From NCBI GenBank assembly GCA_903970465.1, contig CAJCIO010000068.1, positions 1-40,888 on the forward strand: DNA of 40,888 bases, given 5' to 3'. A model generated the notes under the pieces. That model made no database searches. It saw nothing but the letters and a program-made list of their open reading frames with translations, and was not told the DNA's origin. The DNA is from Gammaproteobacteria bacterium (GTDB taxonomy: Bacteria; Pseudomonadota; Gammaproteobacteria; Pseudomonadales; Pseudomonadaceae). A program made the translations under genes and the position numbers. Positions 25,613 to 33,544 of this stretch are shown piece after piece; positions within the stretch are counted from its first letter, which is position 1, and each line of letters opens with the position of its first letter.

Positions 25613-26836
25613 ATGCAAGCAATCGAACGAGTGAACAGCAAAGGCACCTTGTTCTCACTGTGCCTGATCATGGTGGTGTCATTGGGCACCCTGCAGATTC
25701 AGCCAATGCTGGGCGGCGCTTTCGTTGACCAACTTGGCTTTTCCCTCAGTGAGATCGGTCCAATTTTCGCCGCCGAGCTGATCGCCATGGCGGTCGCTTG
25801 TGGGGCGAGCGCCTTGTTGATGCCGCGCATCAATCGTCAGCGTTACGCCTTGATCGCACTAGGGTTGCTGGTGATCAGCAATATTGCCAGTGGCTACGTC
25901 AGTGGCTTTGCCGAACTGGTGATATTGCGGCTGTGCGCAGGATTGGGCGGCGGCGCAGCCATGGCAGTGGTCTACGCCAGCGCCGCGCTCCGGTCCTCGA
26001 AAGACGCCACCTTTGCCGTCATCAACATTGGCAATCTGGTCTGGGGCGTAATGCTCGTGTCGAGCATGCCGCTGATTCTGGGGCGAGGAGGGGTATCGGC
26101 CTGTTTTCTGTTATTGGGCGTGGCCGGGGTGATTGCAGCCTTGTGCGTACGGCGATTGCCGGCGCGCTACGTGGAGGCGGGTAAAGGTCAGGCACAACCA
26201 GTGGGCCGCCTGGGGCTAGCCGCCATACTGCTGATCGCCCTGTTCGCCTTGCTGTTTTTCGGGCATTCGGCGCTGTGGGTCTATCAGGAGCGCATTGGCA
26301 AGAGCCTGGGACTGGCACCCGAGCAGAACGGCATGATCCTGGGCGCCAGTGTGCTGGCCGGCGCGGTGGGCGCAGGCCTGGCCGGCCTGATCAAGCGACA
26401 GCTGGGTCTGTTGGTACCTCAATTGATCGGCTTTGGTACTGCGCTAGTTGCCACCTTGATGATGGTCTACGGCACCAGCACATTGGCGTTCGCCTTGACG
26501 GCGGGCTTGATTCACATGGTGTGGTTTTTCTGCCTGCCCTACCTGTTGTCCATGGCCGCTGAGCTGGACCCCAGCGGTCGTCTGGCCGGTCTGGGCAACT
26601 CGGCCATTTTCGTCGGCCAAGGGCTAGGGCCTTTCGCGGCGGCGCTGGTAGTCGGCGATGGCAATTTTCGCGCTGTCGGCTGGTTGGCGGCCGCCGCGTA
26701 TGTGCTTGCGCTCCTGGCTTCGGTGTTGTTGGTGTGGGCTTTCAAAGGGGGCGGCCAGCGCAGTAAAACTCGGTCCATCAGCAGCGCTCACCCGGCCCTT
26801 GCATCCGTCGAACTGAACCGTCCTGTACAACCCTAG
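25613..26836 (+). CDS. MFS transporter, probable aromatic-substrate importer
   Basis: A 407-residue carrier with about 12 membrane spans. Examples are GTLFSLCLIMVVSLGTLQ, LIALGLLVISNIASGY, GLAAILLIALFALLFFG and WLAAAAYVLALLASVLLVW. The N-terminal half includes the loop MPRINRQRYALIALG between spans 2 and 3 and a Gly/Ala-rich AGLGGGAAMAVVY segment typical of MFS helix packing. It does not clearly fall in the AAHS aromatic-acid symporter group. Its place between an outer-membrane aromatic protein and a ring-side-chain cleaving oxygenase suggests uptake of the same substrate across the inner membrane. A GAGGT site lies 9 nt before the start. Confidence 0.82.
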   Translation: MQAIERVNSKGTLFSLCLIMVVSLGTLQIQPMLGGAFVDQLGFSLSEIGPIFAAELIAMAVACGASALLMPRINRQRYALIALGLLVISNIASGYVSGFAELVILRLCAGLGGGAAMAVVYASAALRSSKDATFAVINIGNLVWGVMLVSSMPLILGRGGVSACFLLLGVAGVIAALCVRRLPARYVEAGKGQAQPVGRLGLAAILLIALFALLFFGHSALWVYQERIGKSLGLAPEQNGMILGASVLAGAVGAGLAGLIKRQLGLLVPQLIGFGTALVATLMMVYGTSTLAFALTAGLIHMVWFFCLPYLLSMAAELDPSGRLAGLGNSAIFVGQGLGPFAAALVVGDGNFRAVGWLAAAAYVLALLASVLLVWAFKGGGQRSKTRSISSAHPALASVELNRPVQP

Positions 26837-26845
26837 AGGTGCCTG

Positions 26846-28324
26846 ATGACTACTTCCTTCCCGCAGACCCCGGAATTCTCCGGGGCCCTTTACACGCCAA
26901 GTCGCGCTGAGGTCGATGTGTTCGATCTGGAAGTCGAGGGCACGCTGCCCACCGGGATCAACGGCACGTTCTATCAGGTGTCTCCCGACCCGCAATATCC
27001 ACCGATGTTGGGGCATGACATCTTCTTTAATGGCGACGGTCTGGTTAGCGCATTTTTTTTCGACAAGGGCACTGTTTCGTTACGCCGCCGCTATGTGCAG
27101 ACCGACCGTCTGCTGGCCCAGCGCCGCGAAGGCCGCTCGCTAAACGGCATCTATCGCAATATCTATACCAATGATCCGAAGGCGGCCGGCAGCAATACCA
27201 CCGCCAACACCACGGTGCAGGCGTACAACGGCGTGTTGCTGGCAATGAAGGAAGACGCGCTGCCCTATGCTCTGGATCTGCGCACCCTGGAAACGCTGGG
27301 GGTGCATGATTTCGGAGGGCAGATCCTGTCGCAGACCTTTACCGCTCACCCCAAGGTCGACCCGCTTACCGGCAACCTCCTGGCGTTCAGCTACGAAGCC
27401 AAAGGCGATGGCTCACCTGACCTGGCCTACTTCGAGCTGGCACCAGATGGCACCTTGTTGCACGAAATCTGGTTCCAGGCGCCTTACGCAGCCATGGTCC
27501 ACGACTTTGCCGTGACCGCACATCATGTGGTTTTCCCGCTCATTCCACTGACGGTCGATGTTGCACGGATGAAGGATGGCGGCCAGCATTTTCAATGGCA
27601 ACCGGATCTGCCCCAGTTGTTCGCGGTGGTCCCCCGGCAAGGTTCCAGCCGCGATGTACGCTGGTTCAAAGGGCCTGCCAACGGCTTTCAGGGGCACACG
27701 CTTAACGCCTTTGAGGAGGACGGACTGATCCACGTCGACATGCCGGTCACCGGTGGCAATATCTTCTACTTCTTCCCCCAGGCCGACGGGTTCGTGCCAT
27801 CGCCCGAAACACTGAGTTCCCAGCTGATGCGCTGGACTTTCGATCTATGTGCCGATTCGGACAGGGTCGAACCCGTAGCACTCAATGATTTTCCGTGCGA
27901 GTTTCCGCGTTGCGATGACCGTTATATCGGGCGCCCGTATGAACACGGCTTCGTCCTCGCCTTTGACCCCCAGCGGCCCTATAATCCGGCTAACGGCCCG
28001 ATGCCCTTTCAGTTCTTCAATCTGCTGACGCACATCAACGTGCGTACCGGCAAGAGTGAAAGCTGGTTTGCAGGCGACAGCGAGTGCTTCCAGGAGCCCA
28101 TCTTCGTACCTCGCTCCACTGACGCTGGCGAGGGCGATGGTTACGTGATCGCTTTGCTCAACCATCTAGGCAACCACACCACAGAGCTGCTAGTGCTCGA
28201 CAGCTTTCAAATGGAGGCCGGCCCCATTGCGCGCATCAAATTGCCGCTACGGATGCGCATGTCCCTGCATGGCTGCTGGTCGCAGGCTTTTCCCCCACAG
28301 ACACGCCACTTGGCGGAGGAATAA
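26846..28324 (+). CDS. Carotenoid-cleavage-type oxygenase (lignostilbene/isoeugenol dioxygenase-like)
   Basis: A 492-residue non-haem iron oxygenase of the carotenoid cleavage family. The four Fe-binding histidines are visible: His168 (TAHPK), His219 (MVHDF), His284 (QGHTLNAF) and His475 (LHGCW). The start FPQTPEFSGALY and the segments FFNGDGLVSAFFF, GIYRNIYTND and LAMKEDALPY closely follow bacterial lignostilbene dioxygenase. Tyr103 and Lys135 correspond to the Tyr and Lys that hold the substrate's 4-hydroxyl group in that enzyme and in isoeugenol monooxygenase. It should cleave the C=C bond of a 4-hydroxyphenyl-substituted alkene or stilbene, giving aromatic aldehydes. GAGGT lies 5 nt before the ATG; the aldehyde dehydrogenase follows after 4 bp. 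Confidence 0.9.
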   Translation: MTTSFPQTPEFSGALYTPSRAEVDVFDLEVEGTLPTGINGTFYQVSPDPQYPPMLGHDIFFNGDGLVSAFFFDKGTVSLRRRYVQTDRLLAQRREGRSLNGIYRNIYTNDPKAAGSNTTANTTVQAYNGVLLAMKEDALPYALDLRTLETLGVHDFGGQILSQTFTAHPKVDPLTGNLLAFSYEAKGDGSPDLAYFELAPDGTLLHEIWFQAPYAAMVHDFAVTAHHVVFPLIPLTVDVARMKDGGQHFQWQPDLPQLFAVVPRQGSSRDVRWFKGPANGFQGHTLNAFEEDGLIHVDMPVTGGNIFYFFPQADGFVPSPETLSSQLMRWTFDLCADSDRVEPVALNDFPCEFPRCDDRYIGRPYEHGFVLAFDPQRPYNPANGPMPFQFFNLLTHINVRTGKSESWFAGDSECFQEPIFVPRSTDAGEGDGYVIALLNHLGNHTTELLVLDSFQMEAGPIARIKLPLRMRMSLHGCWSQAFPPQTRHLAEE

Positions 28325-28328
28325 AGAA

Positions 28329-29807
28329 ATGAGTACAGCACAGGTATCGGCCTACCACGTGAAGGGTCACCAATACATCAATGGCCGATGGCAGACCGGA
28401 CGTTCGCAACGCCGGCTGGACGATCGCGATCCCTTCACAGGGCAAGCGCTACTGGAAATGTCCATGGCTTCAGTGGCCGACGTCGACCAGGCCTACCGGG
28501 CTGCAGAGCATGCCCAAGTCGCTTGGGCCGCCTGCCCGCCCGTGCAGAAACGCGCATTGCTCAACCGTTTGGCCGTGTTGATCGAAAGCCGCAGCGAAGA
28601 AATCACTGCCTGGTTGATCCGCGAATCAGGGAGCACTCGCCTCAAGGCCGGTTTTGAATGCGCCAGCGCGGCGAATCTTGCCCGTGAGTGCGCCAGCATG
28701 CCCTTCGAGGTGGAGGGCAGGATTCTCACCAGCCACAAGCCCGGGGAACAGAGTTTCGTATTTCGCGAACCTTTGGGCGTTGTCGGGGTGATCAGCCCGT
28801 GGAATTTTCCACTTTATCTGAGCATGCGCTCGGTGGTCCCGGCCATTGCCCTGGGTAATACCGTGGTGCTCAAGCCGGCCAGCGACACGGCAGTCACCGG
28901 TGGCCTGCTGATTGCGCATTTGTTCGAAGAGGCCGGATTCCCGCCCGGCGTGCTGAACGTGGTAGTGGGTGCGGGTTCCGAAATAGGTGATGCATTCGTC
29001 GAGCACCCAGTGCCCAGCTTCATATCGTTCACCGGATCCACCGATGTCGGACGCAATGTCGGACGTATCGCCAACGGTGGTCAGTTCATCAAGCGTGTGG
29101 CGCTTGAACTGGGCGGCAACAGTCCGTTGGTGGTCCTCGATGATGCCGATATCGAGCACGCTGCTCATGCGGCAGTAGTAGGGCGCTTCCTTCATCAGGG
29201 GCAGATCTGCATGAGCGTCAACCGCATCATCGTCGATCAAGCGCTGTATCCAGAGTTCGCCGAGCAAGTGGTTGCGCGGGTCAGGCAACTGAAAGTCGGT
29301 GACCCCAATGAGCCCGACACGGTTATTGGCCCGGTGATCAACCAACAGCAACTGCAAGGTTTGCTGCGCAAGATCGACAATGCCAGCTCTGCAGGGCTAA
29401 GACTGCTGGCCGGCGGGTCGGCCTCGGGACTGCTGCTGCCGCCCCATGTGTTCGGCGACGTGCCGGGCTCCCAGGAACTGGCGGTGGAGGAGACCTTCGG
29501 CCCGATACTGCCATTGATCGTCGCCCGCGACGCTGACCATGCACTGGCACTGGCCAATGCGGGAGAATATGGACTGTCCAGCGCGGTGTTCACCCAAGAC
29601 ATGGCGCGAGGGCTGGATTTTGCCAGGAAGATCGTCGCAGGTATGACCCACATCAACGACATCACGGTTGATGATCAGCCCAACGCGCCGTTTGGTGGCG
29701 AGAAGAACTCGGGTCTTGGCCGCTTCAATGGTCACTACGCGCTGGACGAGTTCACCCGCGCCCATTGGGTCACCTGGCGTGCAGGAAAGCCGCAATACCC
29801 GTTTTGA
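28329..29807 (+). CDS. NAD(P)-dependent aromatic aldehyde dehydrogenase (vanillin dehydrogenase-like)
   Basis: A 492-residue aldehyde dehydrogenase. The catalytic Cys294 lies in FLHQGQICMSVNR and the general base Glu260 in VALELGGNS. Cofactor parts are GVISPWNFPLYLSM, LKPASDTAVTGG and FTGSTDVGRNVG. The C-terminal motif FGPILPLIV and the ending FGGEKNSGLGRFNGHYALDEFT are typical of benzaldehyde/vanillin dehydrogenases. It would oxidise the aldehyde made by the oxygenase just upstream to a benzoate. The ATG at 28329 comes 4 bp after the oxygenase stop; an earlier frame start at 28227 would overlap the oxygenase and has no family likeness. The exact aldehyde is unknown. Confidence 0.9.
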   Translation: MSTAQVSAYHVKGHQYINGRWQTGRSQRRLDDRDPFTGQALLEMSMASVADVDQAYRAAEHAQVAWAACPPVQKRALLNRLAVLIESRSEEITAWLIRESGSTRLKAGFECASAANLARECASMPFEVEGRILTSHKPGEQSFVFREPLGVVGVISPWNFPLYLSMRSVVPAIALGNTVVLKPASDTAVTGGLLIAHLFEEAGFPPGVLNVVVGAGSEIGDAFVEHPVPSFISFTGSTDVGRNVGRIANGGQFIKRVALELGGNSPLVVLDDADIEHAAHAAVVGRFLHQGQICMSVNRIIVDQALYPEFAEQVVARVRQLKVGDPNEPDTVIGPVINQQQLQGLLRKIDNASSAGLRLLAGGSASGLLLPPHVFGDVPGSQELAVEETFGPILPLIVARDADHALALANAGEYGLSSAVFTQDMARGLDFARKIVAGMTHINDITVDDQPNAPFGGEKNSGLGRFNGHYALDEFTRAHWVTWRAGKPQYPF

Positions 29808-29865
29808 CAGTGCTAGGATGAGGGCAGGAGGCCATCAGCTTCCCTACAACAAGAGAAGGTGTGTG

Positions 29866-30834
29866 ATGAGTGCATTGTCCTGCGTGAGTACAGAGCAGTT
29901 TGGAATGTCCGATCGGTTGACGAAATGGCAGGAATTTCTGAGTGTTCACGTGGGGCGAACGCCCGAGGCCGTGCGCCGTCATGAACTGACCCATTTCCAA
30001 CCTCTGGACGGCACCTCGTTCACCGGGCGGCTGGAGTATGGCGACCTCGGCAATCTGCACTTCTGTCGAATGGTCAGCTCACCCCACCGCTTTTCTCGTC
30101 AACTCAGTGTCGGCGTCGCGCCCACTGACGCGCCCTGGTTACTGATTCTGCAGATGCGCGGCATCAGTCACTACCACCAGGGCGCACGTTCTCATAGCGT
30201 GTCCGCCGACGAGATCATGCTCATCGACAGTGGCAAACCGTTTGAGGTAACCAGTCCCAATGGCTGCGAGTACCTGATGCTGTTATGCGATGGCATCTCC
30301 GGCAACGTCGCCGCACCGTCCGATCTTCACCTGAACAATCGGGCGGGTCTGGGCAAAATGTTGCACCACCTGATTACAGATGCCTATAGCCAGTACACCT
30401 TGCTCAACGCGCGCGCTGCTCAGGCGATCGGGCACAGCATCGGCGCTGTAGTGGGTAACCTGATTGAAAACAGTGTCACCGCCCCCAAGCTTGTGCATGA
30501 TTTCCGGCACTTCAAAAAACACCGAATCAAAAATTTCATCGAGGAGCGTCTGGCTGAACCGGAGTTGACGATCGAGATGATCGCGCTGGCGCAAGGTTGC
30601 TCGACGCGCACTCTTCATCGTCTGTTCGAGGACGAACTGGGCTGCAGTCTCAGCGAGTACATCTGGCATCGTCGGCTAATGCGCTGTGCTGAAGATTTGC
30701 GTAACCCTGTGTTGGCAGACCAGTCCATCACCGATGTCGCGCTATCGTGGGGCTTTGTGAGCAGCTCGCACTTCAGCCGGGCTTTCAAGATTGCGTTCGG
30801 TCTGACGCCGCGGTTGTTTCGTGACGCGAGATGA
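29866..30834 (+). CDS. AraC family activator of the aromatic cleavage operon
   Basis: A 322-residue regulator. Residues about 1-200 form an AraC-binding-like-domain-2 sensor (DRLTKWQEFLSVHVG, HRFSRQLSVGVAP, LLILQMRGISHY). The C-terminal 100 residues carry two helix-turn-helix motifs: LTIEMIALAQGCSTRTLHRLF and SITDVALSWGFVSSSHFSRAF, followed by GLTPRLFRD. This layout is shared with the AraC-type regulators of isoeugenol and vanillin-type gene clusters. It lies 58 bp downstream of the dehydrogenase on the same strand, with AGAAGG before the ATG at 29866, so it may be transcribed partly with the operon it controls. The effector is unknown. Confidence 0.88.
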   Translation: MSALSCVSTEQFGMSDRLTKWQEFLSVHVGRTPEAVRRHELTHFQPLDGTSFTGRLEYGDLGNLHFCRMVSSPHRFSRQLSVGVAPTDAPWLLILQMRGISHYHQGARSHSVSADEIMLIDSGKPFEVTSPNGCEYLMLLCDGISGNVAAPSDLHLNNRAGLGKMLHHLITDAYSQYTLLNARAAQAIGHSIGAVVGNLIENSVTAPKLVHDFRHFKKHRIKNFIEERLAEPELTIEMIALAQGCSTRTLHRLFEDELGCSLSEYIWHRRLMRCAEDLRNPVLADQSITDVALSWGFVSSSHFSRAFKIAFGLTPRLFRDAR

Positions 30835-30917
30835 GCGGCTCCTTGGGCCTGGCTGGCGTAATGCTTCGCTGTGCACGGGGTCGACCCGAATGTGCGATTG
30901 CGCCAAAGCCCTGAGCG

Positions 30918-31598
30918 TCAATAACCCGCGCCCACACCCGCCCCCGTCACGATCGCAATCCCGGAACTGGTCCCCAGCCGAGTCGCACCCGCTTCGATCA
31001 TCGCTCTAGCCGTAGCCACATCCCGAACGCCGCCGGACGCCTTCACACCGATGTCCGGCCCCACCACCCGGCGCATCAGCGCCACATCTTCAAGCGTTGC
31101 GCCGCTGCGGCTGAAGCCGGTGGAGGTTTTGACGAACGCTACTCCCAAGTCGCGACAGATCTCGCAGGCGCGCACCTTCTGCGCCTCGTCGAGCAGGCAG
31201 GTCTCCAGAATCACTTTCAGCGGCACCTTGCCACAGGCGTGCAGCACGGCGGCGATGTCGTCGCGGACTTCATCGAACAGGCCGTCCTTGAGCCAGCCGA
31301 TGTTCAGCACCATGTCGATTTCCTGCGCCCCGGCGGCGATCGTCAGGGCGGCTTCCGACGCCTTGCTCGCACTCAGCCCGGCGCCCAGCGGAAAGCCCAC
31401 CACGGCGCAGACCTTGACGGCAGAACCGGCCAGGCGTTGCGCGGCAAACGGCACCTGGCTCGAGTTCACGCACACCGAGTAGAAGCCATGCTCTCGGGCT
31501 TCAGCGCAAAGTGTGGCAATCTGCTCTCGGCTGGCGTCTGCGGCCAGCAAGGTGTGATCGATGGCCTGGGCCATTGCAGCGGGTTCGAGCGAATTCAT
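30918..31598 (-). CDS. deoC: Deoxyribose-phosphate aldolase
   Basis: A 226-residue class I aldolase that splits 2-deoxyribose 5-phosphate into acetaldehyde and glyceraldehyde 3-phosphate. The Schiff-base Lys157 lies in [14 protein letters not shown], the relay Lys186 in [10 protein letters not shown] and Asp95 in [11 protein letters not shown]. Other marks are [10 protein letters not shown] at the start and VVGFPLGAG. The start at 31598 gives the standard length; 31643 would add residues unlike the family. Divergent from the deoR-type gene, with a shared 102-bp control region that holds a candidate operator at 31645. Confidence 0.94.
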   Translation of the reverse strand: MNSLEPAAMAQAIDHTLLAADASREQIATLCAEAREHGFYSVCVNSSQVPFAAQRLAGSAVKVCAVVGFPLGAGLSASKASEAALTIAAGAQEIDMVLNIGWLKDGLFDEVRDDIAAVLHACGKVPLKVILETCLLDEAQKVRACEICRDLGVAFVKTSTGFSRSGATLEDVALMRRVVGPDIGVKASGGVRDVATARAMIEAGATRLGTSSGIAIVTGAGVGAGY

Positions 31599-31644
31599 CG
31601 AGCGATTCCTGTCATCAGTAAAAGCACATGGGTTGATACCCATA

Positions 31645-31670
31645 AGTTATAAAATTAACACTTGGTGTTA
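31645..31670. promoter_or_regulatory. Candidate DeoR operator between deoC and deoR
   Basis: AGTTATAAAATTAACA (31645-31660) matches the 16-bp core of the palindrome upstream of deoK (35881-35896) at 12 of 16 positions, including the outer GTTAT and TAACA half-sites. It overlaps a second symmetry, TAACAC-TTG-GTGTTA (31656-31670). Its place in the divergent deoC/deoR control region suggests one regulator for all three units. Binding is inferred. Confidence 0.6.
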
Positions 31671-31700
31671 CTGTAGCGACACCACCAACGGATTGCCGGA

Positions 31701-32471
31701 ATGCCCGTGGACGTCAAGAAAACCGACCGAATCAAACAGATCCAACAGGCCCTGCAAGATCAAAAAGCTATCCATCTGCGCGAGATGGCGGCGTTGCTTG
31801 AAGTGTCCGAAATGACCTTGCGCCGCGACCTGAGCCGCCACCCCGAGCAATTTCGCCTGCTGGGCGGCTACATCACCCGCGCCCACGACGATCCGGAACC
31901 GGGGGACTACCGCGTCAGTGAGCAGGACGCCCGGCACGTCGAGGAGAAACGCCGTATCGGCAAGCTGGCCGCTGCCTTTATCCAGCCGGGGGACACGGTG
32001 TTCTTCGACTGCGGCACGACGATCCCCTTCGTGGTCGACTTCATCCCCGACGATCTGGAATTCACCGCGGTGTGCAACTCGCTCAACGTGCTGCTCAAGC
32101 TGCAGCAGAAACCGCATTGCAGCATCGTCCTCTGTGGCGGCACTTTCCACCGCAAGAACCAGGTGTTCGAGAGCCATGCCGAAGCCAGCATCCTGGATGG
32201 CGTGCGCCTGAGCTGGGCGTTTGTCTCGGCGGCCGGGGTCAGCCTGGAGTGCGGTGTCACCTGCTTCAATTTCCACGAAGTGGAGGTCAAGCAGAAGGTC
32301 ATGCGCCAGGCCCGGCAATGCCTGCTGCTGGCCGACCACTCCAAGTTCGACGCGGTGCGTACGGCGCACTTCGGGGCCCTGAGCGACTTCCATTGCGTGG
32401 TCAGCGACAAGAAGATCCCACGCAGCTACCGCGAGGCCATCGAGGCCAGCGGGGCGCAGTTGGTGTTGTAA
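31701..32471 (+). CDS. deoR: DeoR family repressor of deoxyribose genes
   Basis: A 256-residue regulator. The N-terminal DeoR helix-turn-helix (about 7-60) reads DRIKQIQQALQDQKAIHLRE, then MAALLEVSEMTLRRDL. The C-terminal sugar-phosphate-sensing domain has FFDCGTTIPFVVDF, LNVLLKL, LCGGTFHRKNQVF and LLLADHSKFDA, as in E. coli DeoR, which senses deoxyribose 5-phosphate. It sits between deoC and deoXPK, and its probable operators lie in both control regions. The gene ends 5 bp from the convergent deoX stop codon, so the two transcripts must overlap. Confidence 0.88.
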   Translation: MPVDVKKTDRIKQIQQALQDQKAIHLREMAALLEVSEMTLRRDLSRHPEQFRLLGGYITRAHDDPEPGDYRVSEQDARHVEEKRRIGKLAAAFIQPGDTVFFDCGTTIPFVVDFIPDDLEFTAVCNSLNVLLKLQQKPHCSIVLCGGTFHRKNQVFESHAEASILDGVRLSWAFVSAAGVSLECGVTCFNFHEVEVKQKVMRQARQCLLLADHSKFDAVRTAHFGALSDFHCVVSDKKIPRSYREAIEASGAQLVL

Positions 32472-32476
32472 CGGCA

Positions 32477-33544
32477 TCATGGTTGCAGCGCCCTGCGTTC
32501 AGGCGCGCTGAGGTAGCCGGTGGTCAGGCTGAAGTGGGCGCTGGCACCAGGTGCGAGGCTGCGCACGTTGCCCTTGGCGAGTTCGGCGCGGTAGCCCTCC
32601 GGCTCGCAGGTGGCCGGCAAGACGAACGCCGCCACTTGCTGGTCAGGGTTGTGCAGGATCCAGCGCGCGGCGTGCTCAAATTGCTCTGGACGGTAGCGGG
32701 TGTAGAACGCCGCGCCCTCAGGGTGTTCAAGGAAGAAGTGCGCCTGCCCATGGGCATCGCTGCGCACGTCATCGAAGAAACAGACGATCTCCGGATCATA
32801 CAGCGCAGGCGAGTCGAGCACCTTGAGGCTGGCCGGGTCCTGGCTGAGTTCGGCGATGTAGGCGGTCCAGGCCGGCGTGGGGCGGACGTGGGCCGGCACG
32901 CTGGCACGTACTCGGGTGCGTTCGCACCCCAGCGGCTGGGTCAGGCGGCCGCCATCGACGTAGGCGTAGTTCATGTGCGCCATGTACATCAGGTCCATGG
33001 CCTTGCCGGCCAGGTTGACCACCTGCATGCCGATCTCGAACAACCCGCTGGCCGGACGCAGGGTCACACTCGGACTGGCTCGGTAGTGGTCGCCAAAGCC
33101 TTGCACGTATTCGTAGGTGCCGCCGAGGCGCAAGTAAGCGCCGCACGCGTCTTCGCCCACCTCAAGCCAGGCATCGTCCATCGGCGCGCAGGGCATCTCG
33201 CCGTGCAGCGCATGATCATCCTCGGGCCCCGGGCAACCGTTGCGCAGCAGGCCGCTGTGGAACATGAAACAGCCGTAGGTGCCGATCACGCTGGCACTGG
33301 GCCGGGGCTGGGTGAACATGTTGTGCATGGTCAAATCCACGCCATCGAACTCGGCCGACCAGATCATTTGCCCCTGCCAGGGCAGGATCACCAGCTTGCC
33401 GCGGCTGTTTTCCAGTGACAGCGCCTTGACCCCGCTGGGGTACGTCCAGGCGCGCACGCTGAAATCCTCTGACTCGAGCAGCAGCCGACTGGCCTGGTCG
33501 CATAGCTGCGGGTACAGCGGCAGGCGTAACGGTCGGGCACTCAT
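32477..33544 (-). CDS. deoX: DeoX-type DUF4432 aldose epimerase-like protein
   Basis: A 355-residue cytosolic protein of the DUF4432 / galactose-mutarotase-like group. Marks: VRAWTYPSGVKALSL, GKLVILPWQGQMIWSAEFDG, GTYGCFMFHSGLLRNGCPGPEDDH, LHGEMPCAPMDD and LMYMAHMNYAYVDGG. Salmonella deoQKPX contains a protein of this type (DeoX) with a presumed mutarotase role on deoxyribose. The start at 33544 overlaps the deoP stop in an ATGA, which indicates translational coupling; the long open frame reaching 34060 is only an unused extension into deoP. It is the last gene of the deoK-deoP-deoX unit. Confidence 0.87.
   Translation of the reverse strand: MSARPLRLPLYPQLCDQASRLLLESEDFSVRAWTYPSGVKALSLENSRGKLVILPWQGQMIWSAEFDGVDLTMHNMFTQPRPSASVIGTYGCFMFHSGLLRNGCPGPEDDHALHGEMPCAPMDDAWLEVGEDACGAYLRLGGTYEYVQGFGDHYRASPSVTLRPASGLFEIGMQVVNLAGKAMDLMYMAHMNYAYVDGGRLTQPLGCERTRVRASVPAHVRPTPAWTAYIAELSQDPASLKVLDSPALYDPEIVCFFDDVRSDAHGQAHFFLEHPEGAAFYTRYRPEQFEHAARWILHNPDQQVAAFVLPATCEPEGYRAELAKGNVRSLAPGASAHFSLTTGYLSAPERRALQP

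Noticed and set aside
32072..33418. Long open frame on the plus strand, 448 codons
   Set aside because: It lies opposite deoX and over the end of deoR, both with clear family motifs. The translation is low-complexity Ala/Gly/Arg sequence typical of high-GC antisense frames.
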